64,000 nt of DNA from CAVSVP01 sp963731125 (GCA_963731125.1 CAVSVP010000024.1:1-64000), one strand, 5' to 3'; shown: positions 37,830-46,598, numbered from the stretch's first letter. Made by a program: numbers and translations. The notes: generated from the sequence alone by a model not told the origin.

Positions 37830-38663
37830 ATGTCGCTATGCAAAATTTTGCGCTGGTTGCTATTAAGCTGGCTGGCGCTGGTATTGGGCGGCACTGCCCT
37901 GGCCGCCGAACCGTTTATCACCGTTGCCTCTACAACCTCGACGGAAAATTCGGGCCTGTTTCGCTTTTTGCTACCCAAATTTACCGCAGAAACTGGCATC
38001 GATGTACAGGTGGTGGCGGTTGGTACCGGTCAGGCAATCAAGCTGGCCGAAAACGGCGATGCGGATGTGCTGTTTGTGCACCATACGCCCTCGGAAAAAC
38101 AATTTGTTGCCGAGGGGCATGGCGTCGCGCGTCACGATGTGATGTACAATGATTATGTTATTATCGGGCCGCAGAGCGATCCGGCGGGCATCAAGGGTAT
38201 GGACGACGCGGCCGCGGCACTTAAGAAAATTGCCGAAAATCAGGCGCCGTTTGCCTCCCGTGGCGACGATAGCGGCACTCATAAAAAAGAACTCGGCCTG
38301 TGGCGAGACGCCGGCGTTGCAGTGGACAAAGCCAGCGGCAGTTGGTACCGCGAGACCGGCTCCGGCATGGGCACCACGCTGAATACCGCCAGTGGAATGG
38401 ACGCCTATGTGCTGTCCGATCGCGCCACCTGGCTTAGCTTTGGCAACAAAGGTAATCTGGAAATTCTCGTCGAGGGTGATCCCCAATTGTTCAACCAGTA
38501 CGGCATTATTTTGGTTAACCCGGAAAAGCATCCCCACGTGAAAGCCGAAGCGGGACAGAAATTTATCGATTGGGTGTTATCCGAAGAGGGTCAACAGCTA
38601 ATCGGTGACTATAAAATCAATGGGCAGCAGGCCTTTTTCCCCAACGCTAAAGCGGGAAGCTGA
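37830..38663 (+). CDS. tupA: Tungstate-binding periplasmic protein
   Basis: A 277-residue protein with a signal peptide (about 1-25, ending ALAA) and the TupA oxyanion motif ASTTSTENSGL at the mature N-terminus. Other conserved blocks are GTGQAIKLAENGDADVLFVH, RGDDSGTHKKEL and GMGTTLNTASGMDAYVLSDR. TupA proteins bind tungstate with very high affinity, and the TTST Ser/Thr pair supplies ligands. ATG 37830 follows GAGGAGGA. Third gene of the operon, 40 bp after tupC. Confidence 0.9.
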   Translation: MSLCKILRWLLLSWLALVLGGTALAAEPFITVASTTSTENSGLFRFLLPKFTAETGIDVQVVAVGTGQAIKLAENGDADVLFVHHTPSEKQFVAEGHGVARHDVMYNDYVIIGPQSDPAGIKGMDDAAAALKKIAENQAPFASRGDDSGTHKKELGLWRDAGVAVDKASGSWYRETGSGMGTTLNTASGMDAYVLSDRATWLSFGNKGNLEILVEGDPQLFNQYGIILVNPEKHPHVKAEAGQKFIDWVLSEEGQQLIGDYKINGQQAFFPNAKAGS

Positions 38664-38744
38664 CGAAAGCGCTGCCCGTAGCGGGTAGCCATTTCCTCAA
38701 GTGTCAATTAACGTTCAACTGCCAAGACTCGACTTTGGCCATTT

Positions 38745-38848
38745 CCCCCTCACCCTCTCCCACCAGGGAAGAGGGAGTTAAGGGATTGACGTTAAAATAT
38801 TTATTCCCTCTCCCCTGGTGGGAGAGGGTGAGGGTGAGGGTGAGGGGG
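38745..38848. repeat. Long inverted repeat between tupA and its paralogue
   Basis: CCCCTCACCCTCTCCCACCA at 38746 is mirrored by TGGTGGGAGAGGGTGAGGG at 38817, with a short AT-rich loop, then further GGGTGA repeats. This purine/pyrimidine-skewed palindrome is a widespread dispersed repeat in proteobacterial genomes. It may terminate or attenuate transcription between the two binding-protein genes. Confidence 0.7.
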
Positions 38849-38912
38849 CTTTAAGTATTTGATTCGGAAACAATGGCCAAAGTCCAGCCAAGAGACAGCG
38901 GAAATTATTACT

Positions 38913-39785
38913 ATGCGATGTTACTACCGACCGTTGCTAAGCTGCCTGCTGGCTATTCTGGCCGGGACACTGGGCAGCGCTGCTTTGGCGGATTCTCCGC
39001 CGGTTGCCGAGACCTATGGCGATGGGAAAAATGCCTTTTTGCTTGCCACGGGCAGCCCCGGTGAGTTGGGGCTGCTCGGTGCACTGGCTGACGGCTTTGC
39101 CCGCCAGACTCCGGTCACGCTGCATTGGGTTAAGGCTGGCAGTGGTAAATCCCTCGAACTGCTTAAAAACCGCCAGGTCGATATGATCATGGTGCATGCG
39201 CCGGCCGCCGAAAGGCAGGCGGTTGTGGAGGGCTGGGCGACAGAGCGTACATTGCTTGGGTCCAATGAATTTTATATCGTTGGTCCGGCCGACGATCCGG
39301 CCGATGTTAAGAACGCAACTTCGGCTGCCGATGCCTTCCAGCGGATCGCCAGGGCACAGGCGAAATTCATTACCCGCGCCGATAACTCCGGCACCCATAA
39401 AAAAGAATTAAGGATTTGGCAACAAGCCGGCATTGAACCGGGAGGTGACTGGTATATTGCCACCCATGACTTTATGACCGCAAGCCTTGCCAAAGCCAAC
39501 GACATTGGCGGTTATTTTATGACTGATAGTAGTACGTGGGTAGCGGAGCAGGCCAATATGCCCAATCTCTCCGTGCTATACCGCGGTGATAAGATACTGG
39601 TGAATACCTACCATGCCCTGCTCGCGCCGGAAGGCGCGACATCAGGTCGTGCTACGGCTGCACAGTTTATTGCCTTTGTAGCAGCCTCCGAAGAGGGTCA
39701 GCAAATCATCCACCACTACGGTAAGGACCGCCACGGCGAACCGCTCTATCAAGACGCCGCCTATGCCCGGCAGTATGTCGACTAG
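38913..39785 (+). CDS. TupA-like periplasmic protein lacking the TTST motif
   Basis: A 290-residue paralogue of the upstream tupA with a signal peptide (about 1-27, ending AALA). The shared skeleton includes GSGKSLELLKNRQVDMIMVH, GPADDPADVKN, RADNSGTHKKELRIW and FMTDSSTWVAEQ. In place of TupA's TTSTENSGL it reads ATGSPGELGL, so the oxyanion pocket has changed. It could bind a different ligand, act as an accessory protein, or be degenerate. ATG 38913 gives a good signal peptide. Its last codons overlap the start of the next frame. Confidence 0.75.
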   Translation: MRCYYRPLLSCLLAILAGTLGSAALADSPPVAETYGDGKNAFLLATGSPGELGLLGALADGFARQTPVTLHWVKAGSGKSLELLKNRQVDMIMVHAPAAERQAVVEGWATERTLLGSNEFYIVGPADDPADVKNATSAADAFQRIARAQAKFITRADNSGTHKKELRIWQQAGIEPGGDWYIATHDFMTASLAKANDIGGYFMTDSSTWVAEQANMPNLSVLYRGDKILVNTYHALLAPEGATSGRATAAQFIAFVAASEEGQQIIHHYGKDRHGEPLYQDAAYARQYVD

Positions 39786-39894
39786 ACCGCTGGCGCTGGT
39801 GTTACTCGGGCTGCTGATGCCAGTCGTTCAGGCGCAGCAGACTATCATTGATTCCGCTGACCGCCGGGCCTGCGTGCCTAGCCTGAATAGCTGA
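39775..39894 (+). pseudogene. Truncated periplasmic metal/siderophore-binding protein
   Basis: A 39-codon frame overlaps the end of the TupA-like gene. It encodes a signal peptide (STRPLALVLLGLLMPVVQA) followed by QQTIIDSADRRACVPSLNS. That start resembles the mature N-terminus (T-x-x-DS-x-x-R-x-x-x-P) of class III binding proteins of the FecB/BtuF/MolA type. It stops after about 20 mature residues, and the yqeC gene begins next to the stop on the other strand. It is probably the 5' remnant of a third binding protein. Confidence 0.5.
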
Positions 39895-40650
39895 TTAGCG
39901 GTAGATTACCTGCACGATCGGCTGTGGGCGGCGCATGGTCGTTAGCACTATCCGGTCAAAACGGTTGCTAAGCGCCAATGCCCGGCGCGCTGCCTGCGCC
40001 GCCAGCGCCTGCCGCTCAGCGTCGTCCACCTGATTAATAATGGGAATAACACAAGCCTTGCCGATGCCTTTGAGCAACCCTTGGTCGCTCGCCAATAGGC
40101 GAGCCAGATGCTCGGGCTGCAGCAGTGCATCGCGGCACGCGCCGGTGATCGCTTCAAGAAGTTCCACCCGATGCGCCAGCGCTTCATTAAGCGGACGTCT
40201 CAATACGCCAGCCGACACCAGCGCCAGCACCGTATCAGTGCCGGCCGGAAGCACGGGTTCGTACGCGGCAGGGGCCTTAATGGCGCGTTGCCGTGCCCCG
40301 TCAGCTTTGACGAGCAGTAGATCCAGGCCAGCTTGTTGCCAAACCTGAGTCAGTAATTCGCCTGATATGCCGCTAATGCGGTGTGGTTTTTTAGAAGGCT
40401 GGGCGAAGGCGACGATCCGGTGCTCCCGAACCGCAGCGATAACCTGTTCAAGCAGTTTCGGCTCTGCGGCAATTACCCGTTGTCCCGGTAGGGAACGCGG
40501 AAACGGCGGTAGTTGCACGGTAGTAGTAACTCCCACGCGTCCCTTATGACAACGTGCCAGTGCGTATAGTGTCGTTTTTTTGCCGCCCGCGCCCACCACG
40601 CAGACAATGCCGCGATGCGCGTTGAGGGTGGTAAGCAAGTCATCACTCAT
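39895..40650 (-). CDS. yqeC: YqeC-like accessory protein (molybdenum hydroxylase maturation)
   Basis: A 251-residue P-loop protein with VCVVGAGGKKTTLYALARCH near the N-terminus, LLVKADGARQRAIKAPA (a conserved signature) in the middle, and a C-terminal IPIINQVDDAERQALAA. YqeC is associated with selenium-dependent molybdenum hydroxylases. No hydroxylase genes are adjacent; instead it follows tungstate-uptake genes, which suggests a role in cofactor handling. The orientation opposes the tup operon. Confidence 0.82.
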   Translation of the reverse strand: MSDDLLTTLNAHRGIVCVVGAGGKKTTLYALARCHKGRVGVTTTVQLPPFPRSLPGQRVIAAEPKLLEQVIAAVREHRIVAFAQPSKKPHRISGISGELLTQVWQQAGLDLLLVKADGARQRAIKAPAAYEPVLPAGTDTVLALVSAGVLRRPLNEALAHRVELLEAITGACRDALLQPEHLARLLASDQGLLKGIGKACVIPIINQVDDAERQALAAQAARRALALSNRFDRIVLTTMRRPQPIVQVIYR

Positions 40651-41332
40651 TAGTCATGCTCGAGTTCCGTTTGTTAATGCATACGCCCGCTTAGCGGGGG
40701 TGGTTCATTGAAAAAAAAAAGCGATAGTCAAACTAATTGTTTAATATTGCATATTTTACATTTCATTTAGCAATCTATAGAAAAAATCGCATATCTTGTT
40801 GTGAAACGTCGGTGGTGTTTCTGACTGCGCTTTCTTGCCTAATTATCCGGTTATTTTCTATCGTTTTCGGCAATTGATGTTGACCCATCTTACTGTAAAG
40901 AGAGGAGCAGCGGCGTGACAGTGTGTTGCATTTTTGGCGCAATTTTTTAATTCTATTTGTATATTTTTCAAGGCTATTATTTATTTGGGAAATTAATCAA
41001 TAAAGTGCAGCTAATGGCATTTTTGTTGCTCAATATAGAACTGTGTGCACATAAAAAACTGTTCCGGACGGCTTTTATAATCACTTATGGTTCGCTCATT
41101 TTTGTCAGCATTTCTGAAAATTGGCCATCACTGAGGGCTTTTTTGGCGATTTTGGTACTCAAATGGCACCAGATCGGTGGCAAGATGTTCTTGCAACCAG
41201 GCAATCTCTGGTACATTGCTACGCACTTTATGCTTTCTCAGTGGTCAAATATTGATGTGGAGTGATTTTCAATTTTCAAAATAAAATTTGAGCGAATGGT
41301 TAGTAATCACTCACCTAGAGGAGGGTAACTCC
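40651..41332. other. Divergent regulatory region between yqeC and the aldehyde dehydrogenase gene
   Basis: An AT-rich gap of 682 bp. It contains TTGCATATTTTACA at 40747-40760, the second copy of the candidate operator. A 102-codon frame at 40957-41265 has no family resemblance and is not accepted as a gene. GAGGAGGGT before 41333 is a strong ribosome-binding site. Confidence 0.5.
40747..40760 (+). promoter_or_regulatory. Candidate operator, second copy, upstream of yqeC/aldB
   Basis: Exact copy of the 14-bp motif at 36235-36248. It lies 97 bp upstream of yqeC (minus strand) and 573 bp upstream of the aldehyde dehydrogenase. It may let one regulator control tup uptake and the yqeC/ald side together. 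Confidence 0.5.
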
Positions 41333-42853
41333 ATGCTATACGCCCAACCCAACAAGCCCAATGCCAAGGTCAGCTTCCAGTCCCGCTATGCCAATTACAT
41401 TGGTGGTGAATGGGTGCCACCGGCAGAGGGCCGCTATTTTGAGAACATTACCCCGGTCACCGGCGAGCCCTTCTGCGAGATTCCGCGCTCGTCGGCCGCC
41501 GATATCGATAAAGCCTTAGATGCGGCGCATAAGGCTAAGGACGCCTGGGGCCGAACTTCCGCTGCCGAGCGGGCTGCTGCCCTACTTAAGATTGCCGATC
41601 GCATGGAGGCCAACCTGGAGAAGCTGGCGGTGACCGAAACCTGGGATAACGGTAAGCCGGTGCGCGAGACGCTGGCCGCCGATATTCCCCTCGCCATCGA
41701 TCACTTTCGCTACTTTGCATCGTGCATCCGTGCCCAGGAGGGAACACTGGGGGAGTTGGATGAGCATACGGTGGCCTATCATTTCCACGAGCCGTTGGGA
41801 GTGGTGGGACAAATTGTCCCATGGAACTTTCCGATTTTGATGGCCTCCTGGAAGTTAGCGCCGGCACTGGCTGCCGGCAACTGCGTGGTGCTTAAGCCTG
41901 CCGAACAAACGCCGGCCTCTGTTCTGGTGCTGCTGGAACTGATCGGGGATCTGCTGCCTCCCGGCGTGCTCAACGTAGTCAACGGTTTTGGCGTTGAGGC
42001 CGGTAAACCGCTGGCTAGGAGTCCGCGCATCGCCAAAATTGCCTTTACCGGCGAGACCACCACCGGGCGGTTGATCATGCAGTATGCTTCCGAAAATATC
42101 ATCCCGGTGACCCTGGAGTTGGGCGGTAAGTCTCCTAATATCTTCTTGGAGGATGTGATGGACAAGGACGACGATTTTCGCCAAAAGGCCCTGGAAGGCT
42201 TTGCTATGTTCGCTCTCAACCAGGGTGAAGTCTGTACCTGTCCCTCCCGGGCGTTGTTGCAGACGAAACTCACCGACGAGTTTCTTTCTCTGGCCGTGGA
42301 GCGCACCCGGCGGATTAAACTGGGTAACCCGCTGGACACCGAAACGATGATGGGTGCCCAGGCCTCCGCCGAGCAAGTGGGAAAGATTCTCAACTATATC
42401 GATATCGGCCGTGCAGAGGGAGCCGAGCTGCTAACGGGCGGTGCTCCAGCTGAGCTGGAAGGAGACTTATCCAGGGGTCACTATATCCAGCCCACGATCT
42501 TTTTGGGGCATAATAAGATGCGGATTTTCCAGGAGGAAATCTTTGGTCCGGTATTGGCGGTGACCAACTTCAATGACGAGGCCGACGCCTTGGCCATCGC
42601 CAATGACACCCTCTATGGGTTGGGGGCCGGTGTCTGGACCCGCAATGTCCATAGTGCCTTCCGTCTGGGCCGTGCTATCCAGGCCGGGCGGGTGTGGACC
42701 AATTGCTATCACCTCTATCCGGCCCATGCTGCCTTTGGTGGCTATAAGCAGTCTGGTTTCGGCCGTGAAACCCATCAGATGATGCTGGATCATTACCAGC
42801 AGACCAAAAACCTGCTGGTGAGCTACGACACCAAACCCATGGGTTTCTTCTAA
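41333..42853 (+). CDS. aldB: NAD(P)-dependent acetaldehyde/aldehyde dehydrogenase
   Basis: A 506-residue enzyme of the AldB/ExaC group. The Rossmann fold has VPWNFPILMASWKLAPALAAGN (seen as PWNFPILMASWKLAP), catalytic Glu in LELGGKSPNIF, and catalytic Cys301 in GEVCTCPSR. It oxidises acetaldehyde or related aldehydes to acids. ATG 41333 follows GAGGAGGGT. A DUF779 gene follows 65 bp later, the usual partner of this subgroup. The setting next to tungstate genes raises but does not prove a link to aldehyde metabolism. Confidence 0.92.
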   Translation: MLYAQPNKPNAKVSFQSRYANYIGGEWVPPAEGRYFENITPVTGEPFCEIPRSSAADIDKALDAAHKAKDAWGRTSAAERAAALLKIADRMEANLEKLAVTETWDNGKPVRETLAADIPLAIDHFRYFASCIRAQEGTLGELDEHTVAYHFHEPLGVVGQIVPWNFPILMASWKLAPALAAGNCVVLKPAEQTPASVLVLLELIGDLLPPGVLNVVNGFGVEAGKPLARSPRIAKIAFTGETTTGRLIMQYASENIIPVTLELGGKSPNIFLEDVMDKDDDFRQKALEGFAMFALNQGEVCTCPSRALLQTKLTDEFLSLAVERTRRIKLGNPLDTETMMGAQASAEQVGKILNYIDIGRAEGAELLTGGAPAELEGDLSRGHYIQPTIFLGHNKMRIFQEEIFGPVLAVTNFNDEADALAIANDTLYGLGAGVWTRNVHSAFRLGRAIQAGRVWTNCYHLYPAHAAFGGYKQSGFGRETHQMMLDHYQQTKNLLVSYDTKPMGFF

Positions 42854-42918
42854 GCCGGTATTCCACTGTCGACCGTCTCCCAGTGTTAGGGGGGCGGTGT
42901 TGCCAAGGGAGTGCTATT

Positions 42919-43284
42919 ATGCGCGAATCAGTAGCTCGGGTGGTAGCGACGCCTGCCGCGCTAGCGTTGATCGAAACTCTCAAGGCCAAGCATGGCGCAT
43001 TGATGTTCCACCAGTCGGGGGGCTGCTGTGATGGCAGCTCCCCCATGTGCTTTCCCCTGGGAGAATTCAAGGTGGGGGGACAGGATGTGCTGCTTGGAGA
43101 AATCGGCGGCTGCCCCTTCTACATAGGCGCAGCCCAGTATGAGTACTGGAAGCATACTCAGCTGATCATTGATGTGGTGTCTGGTCACGGGGGCATGTTT
43201 TCTTTGGAGGGTCCCGAGGGTAAACGCTTTCAGACCCGCTCGCGATTGTTTAGCGATACGGAATGGGCGCAGCTGCAAAGCTGA
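42919..43284 (+). CDS. DUF779 protein, aldehyde dehydrogenase partner
   Basis: A 121-residue protein of the DUF779 family. The hallmark is a cysteine-rich block HQSGGCCDGSSPMCFPLGEF followed by GGCPFYIGAAQYEYWKHT. Its gene habitually follows AldB-type acetaldehyde dehydrogenase, as here. The role is unknown. ATG 42919 follows AAGGGAG. Confidence 0.85.
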   Translation: MRESVARVVATPAALALIETLKAKHGALMFHQSGGCCDGSSPMCFPLGEFKVGGQDVLLGEIGGCPFYIGAAQYEYWKHTQLIIDVVSGHGGMFSLEGPEGKRFQTRSRLFSDTEWAQLQS

Positions 43285-43310
43285 TTGGCGGTGCGCCCAA
43301 TGCCGCTGAC

Positions 43311-43517
43311 TTAAGTGGTTACCATCACCTCAGTTGCTTTAATTAATACCGACACCTCTTGGCCGACGGTGATATCAAGGTCTTCGACGGCGTCGACGGT
43401 AATCATCGAAGTCAGCACGTTACCTCCGCCGATATCAACCTTGACCTGAGCGGCTACGGCCCCTTTTTTGACATCGGTGACGGTGCCTTTGATGACATTA
43501 CGTGCGCTGATTTTCAT
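43311..43517 (-). CDS. Single-domain Mop (TOBE) oxyanion-binding protein
   Basis: A 68-residue molbindin-like protein: MKISARNVIKGTVTDVKKGA at the start, then VKVDIGGGNVLTSMITVDAV and VGQEVSVLIKATEVMV. One Mop/TOBE domain oligomerises and stores molybdate or tungstate in the cytoplasm. It converges with the DUF779 gene and lies next to the regulator gene, which fits an oxyanion uptake and storage locus. Confidence 0.88.
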   Translation of the reverse strand: MKISARNVIKGTVTDVKKGAVAAQVKVDIGGGNVLTSMITVDAVEDLDITVGQEVSVLIKATEVMVTT

Positions 43518-43638
43518 AAAGATACTCCGGTTGTGCTGGAAAAAACTGCTTATAAATAGGGGGGTATAGCCTCACCATTGTAAAGCTAATGCTATTGACG
43601 CGAAAACAATTTGACAAAATCAGTTCGCAAGCAGTTCC

Positions 43639-44547
43639 TCAAAGCGCGGCGTTGTAACGCACCGTTCCGAGACCACTGATATCATAGCCACCCATTGTCT
43701 GAGCCCGTTTGTCGAACTCCAATGTACGGGTCAGCGCAAGCAGCCTCTGAAACGGCGGCTCGAAGTACTGGTGACGCCAGATCAGCAGGTCGTAGCGCTC
43801 CCGGGCTAAGGGCAGAAAATCCAGGCGTAGCTGGCGAGCCGCTGCAGCAATGCCGAGTCCGACGTCAGCCTCGCCGGCGGCAACGGCCAATGCGACCTCG
43901 GTCTCGCTGCGCAACGGCGATTCCACGGCTGTGATATGGGCAAGAGTAAGCTGGACTTGGTGTAAAAGATAATCGAGCAGCAGATAACTACCGGCTTCCT
44001 TCTGGCGCAGCGCAAAACGCTTACCCTGGGTGTCCGGTAATCCTTCAATGCCAAGCGGATTGCCGGGCGCCACTATTAACCCCTGTTCGCGCCAAGCCCA
44101 TTCGATAGCCACCACCGGCTCGGTGGGAAGACGCTGTTGCAGTAAGGGTGTATTGTAGTCACCGCTGTCGGCGTCAAGCACATGGAGACCGCATGCCAGC
44201 GCTTGACGCTGGGCGAAACGCTCCAATCCATCGAGGGAACCATTGAACAATACGGCGAGGCCGCTACCCGATTCCCGCACGGCCCAGTCCAGTAAGGGAT
44301 CATGACTGCCGCTGATAATGGCCGGCAGTTCGCCGTGGGTTGCAGTTCCTGCAATCCCCTCGGCGTGGCGCAGCAGCCAGAGATCGATCAATTCTTTGGG
44401 AAACAGCCATCTGCCTGCGGCACGGGTGCAGGGAATGCGGCGTTGCGCAACCAGATCGTAAACTTTGCGCTCCTTGATCCGCAGGTACTCCGCGACCTCG
44501 CGGGTGTTCATCAGGGGTTTAGTCATCTGTGCGTGGTTTTCAGTCAT
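43639..44547 (-). CDS. HTH plus PBP-like one-component regulator (tungstate/molybdate locus)
   Basis: A 302-residue protein. An N-terminal excisionase/MerR-type HTH (residues about 10-60) has PLMNTREVAEYLRIKERKVY and RRIPCTRAAGRWLFPKELID. A C-terminal periplasmic-binding-like domain (about 75-300) includes ISGSHDPLLDWAVRESGSGL and VAAGEADVGLGIAAAARQL. This fusion is known from molybdate-linked regulators, and the fold can bind an oxyanion. It is probably the sensor for the tup/mop/yqeC genes. A second copy (52536-53181 region) is disrupted; the retained parts differ by only a few residues. Confidence 0.82.
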   Translation of the reverse strand: MTENHAQMTKPLMNTREVAEYLRIKERKVYDLVAQRRIPCTRAAGRWLFPKELIDLWLLRHAEGIAGTATHGELPAIISGSHDPLLDWAVRESGSGLAVLFNGSLDGLERFAQRQALACGLHVLDADSGDYNTPLLQQRLPTEPVVAIEWAWREQGLIVAPGNPLGIEGLPDTQGKRFALRQKEAGSYLLLDYLLHQVQLTLAHITAVESPLRSETEVALAVAAGEADVGLGIAAAARQLRLDFLPLARERYDLLIWRHQYFEPPFQRLLALTRTLEFDKRAQTMGGYDISGLGTVRYNAAL

Positions 44548-44645
44548 TCTACTTCCACACCGCCATGCCTTGCGGCGACATACGGCGTACCAAAATGAAA
44601 TTTTTTTAACCTAAACGCTGATTCTACCTTACGATAGTCGGTTTC

Positions 44646-44866
44646 GTGCTCGTCATCCAGGCGTAGTCCCTATTGCGCCATCTGTTGCACCAGCCGTTCC
44701 AGCAGATTGGCGACGGCTTCAAGTGAGACGGCATCGAGCGACCCCTCATTATACGCCACCAACCAGGCGAGCTGAAAAGTGATGGACAAGGGGGTCAGAC
44801 GATTCTGCTTCAGAATTTCCCGCAGCAGGTGGCCGTGGCGAAGCTTGGCCTTTATAGAGGCTCTAG
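44646..44866 (-). pseudogene. Fragment of an N-ATPase atpA gene (3' region)
   Basis: These bases align with 54129-54350 inside atpA, including AGCCGTTCCAGCAGATTGGC and AAGGGGGTCAGACGAT, at roughly 83 % identity by eye, without reading-frame constraint at the far end. It is truncated on the right by the IS4 remnant. It sits 99 bp upstream of the intact regulator, in the same direction, as though a second N-ATPase operon once ended here. Confidence 0.85.
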
Positions 44867-46216
44867 GGCAATCGCGCTATGCTGTGCAGCAGCGGCTCGT
44901 AACAGGCTCGGCACGTGGCCGCCGTGTCGAGCAGCCCCTTGTCACGAAAGGCGCTGAGCAGTTGCAACGCCGCCTTGAAGCTCACGGTGCGCGGCGCCCT
45001 GGCGTAGCGGTGGGCGGCTTGGGCGATGACGGTACGAATGAGGTTATAAGCCAGCAGATGCACCGCGATTTCCTTGCGTACCATCGTCGGGGTTTTGCCG
45101 CGTAACACGCCCATTTGCATCACCTCTTTGATGAACATCAGATCGACCTCCACTTGTCAGCGCTGGGTATAGAGCTGGCGGATCGCCCGGCGCGGATACC
45201 GCTTCCTGTCCAGCAAGGTCGTCACCAACATTTTCCCCCGCGAGCGGATCACCCGCACCGTCACGCTCGCCGGCATGTGTTGGTAAGTGACTTCGTCCAT
45301 CCAGTCCGGGCGCTGCTTGGGCTTTACCCAGACCACCTGGGCTTCTTTCTGCCACCGCCGCAAGCCACTCAAACGCCGGTGATACAACGCAAACACCCCG
45401 TCAGCACCCCGCGCGCGTAACTGCGCCAATAGCCAATAGGAACTGTAATACCCATCCCCCAGCAGCACCTCGCCGGCCACCAGATGATCTAACACCTGGC
45501 GCAGCAACCCATGCTCACCGGTTGGTTTGCCTCGGCACGGTCCGATGGCCAGCTGCTCGACCGCCCCTGTCGACAACCCGGATTACACCCACCCAGCGCG
45601 CTTGCGGAAACCCCAGCCCGGGCGCTTGGCCGCTCGGTTGCGGATACGCCTCTTGGTTCGCCGCGGTGTCCGGCATCGACACCGTGGTACCATCCACCCG
45701 TTTCACCGCTCGCCCTTGCCACTTCCATGGCGTTTCCGCCTGCGCCTCCAGGGCTTGACCGGTCTCGCGCATCACGCGCCAGGCCAGCGCTTCGGGTAGC
45801 CGCTGGCGGGCTTTGCAGTATGCCCCCGTCGCACTCGAACCGGGCTCCTCGCCCGCCGCTACCCGCTCCGCTACCACCTGGGCCACCGCCTCCCGACACG
45901 AATGATCGGGATCGAGCACCTGCGCAATAAAGCTCGTGAGCGTGACCAGCGGGGGAAACACCCGTTGGCGATGCTCGCCCACCTCCTCTTCCACCGCCTG
46001 CGCCACCACCTCGGTGGGTAACACCTCGCCCAGCGGTAGCTCCTTCACTTGGCCAAAACGGTTTCTCAGGTTGACAATTTGCCCTTCAATGCGGGTGCGA
46101 ATAGACTGATACAGGGTTCACCTCCCCATTAACTAAGTGAAAACGGGTTATATTGTACCACCTCGGTCAACCCATCTATCCGTCTGATTTACATTTAAAA
46201 TATGCTTAAGTAAGTG
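44867..46216 (-). pseudogene. IS4-family transposase remnant
   Basis: Pieces of one transposase run 46048 to about 45515 (PLGEVLPTEVVAQAVEEE, RVDGTTVSMPDTAANQEAYP), 45576 to 45157 (LLGDGYYSSYWLLAQLRARG) and 45153 to 44867 (VEVDLMFIKEVMQMG). A frameshift near 45545 joins the first two pieces. A TGA at 45154-45156 replaces the expected Trp codon in QRWQVEVDL. The C-terminus is cut after about LLHSIA. The right end near 46216 has TAATGGCACTTACTTAAG, a plausible IS4-type end. It is inactive. Confidence 0.85.
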
Positions 46217-46598
46217 CCATTATTGTCTGCCCCGCCTTATCAACGGCGCGGTCGAGGTATTTCCACTGGCCCTGAATCTTGATATAGGTTTCATCCATGC
46301 GCCAGCTCTTGCCCACCGGGCGCTTCTTGCCGTTGCGGAACGTGGCCTCCAGCGGTGGCGTGAACTTCTGAACCCAGCGGTAAATGTTGGAATGATCTAC
46401 CGGCACACCCCGCTCCTCCATCATCTCTTCCAAATCGCGGTAGCTCAGCGGATAAGCCAGATACCAACGCACGCAGGTCAAGATAATGTTCTTCTCGAAG
46501 CGGTGTCCTTTGAAGTCAATCATGGGGGTTCTCAGTGCCAAATTTATCGAACCCGTAGCTTACCGGAAACGCAGCTCCCTGGCTAATGCAACAGAACC
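46206..46598 (-). pseudogene. IS6-family transposase, N-terminal half
   Basis: It begins at ATG 46523: MIDFKGHRFEKNIILTCVRW, LEEMMEERGVPVDHSNIYRW, then the first catalytic Asp in WRMDETYIKIQG. It stops after AVDKAGQTI, where the IS4 remnant begins. The outer inverted repeat GGTTCTGTTGCATTAG ends at 46598. The C-terminal half of an IS6 element, in the same direction, is at 50567-50701. Confidence 0.88.

Noticed and set aside
41160..41190. A sigma-54-like GG...GC element before aldB
   Set aside because: Spacing does not match the GG-N10-GC requirement.
40957..41265. A 102-codon frame upstream of the aldehyde dehydrogenase
   Set aside because: No family resemblance, no good ribosome-binding site and AT-rich regulatory-looking DNA; more likely a leader region.
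45154..45156. In-frame TGA as a possible selenocysteine codon
   Set aside because: It is in a transposase at a conserved Trp position, with another frameshift in the same gene.
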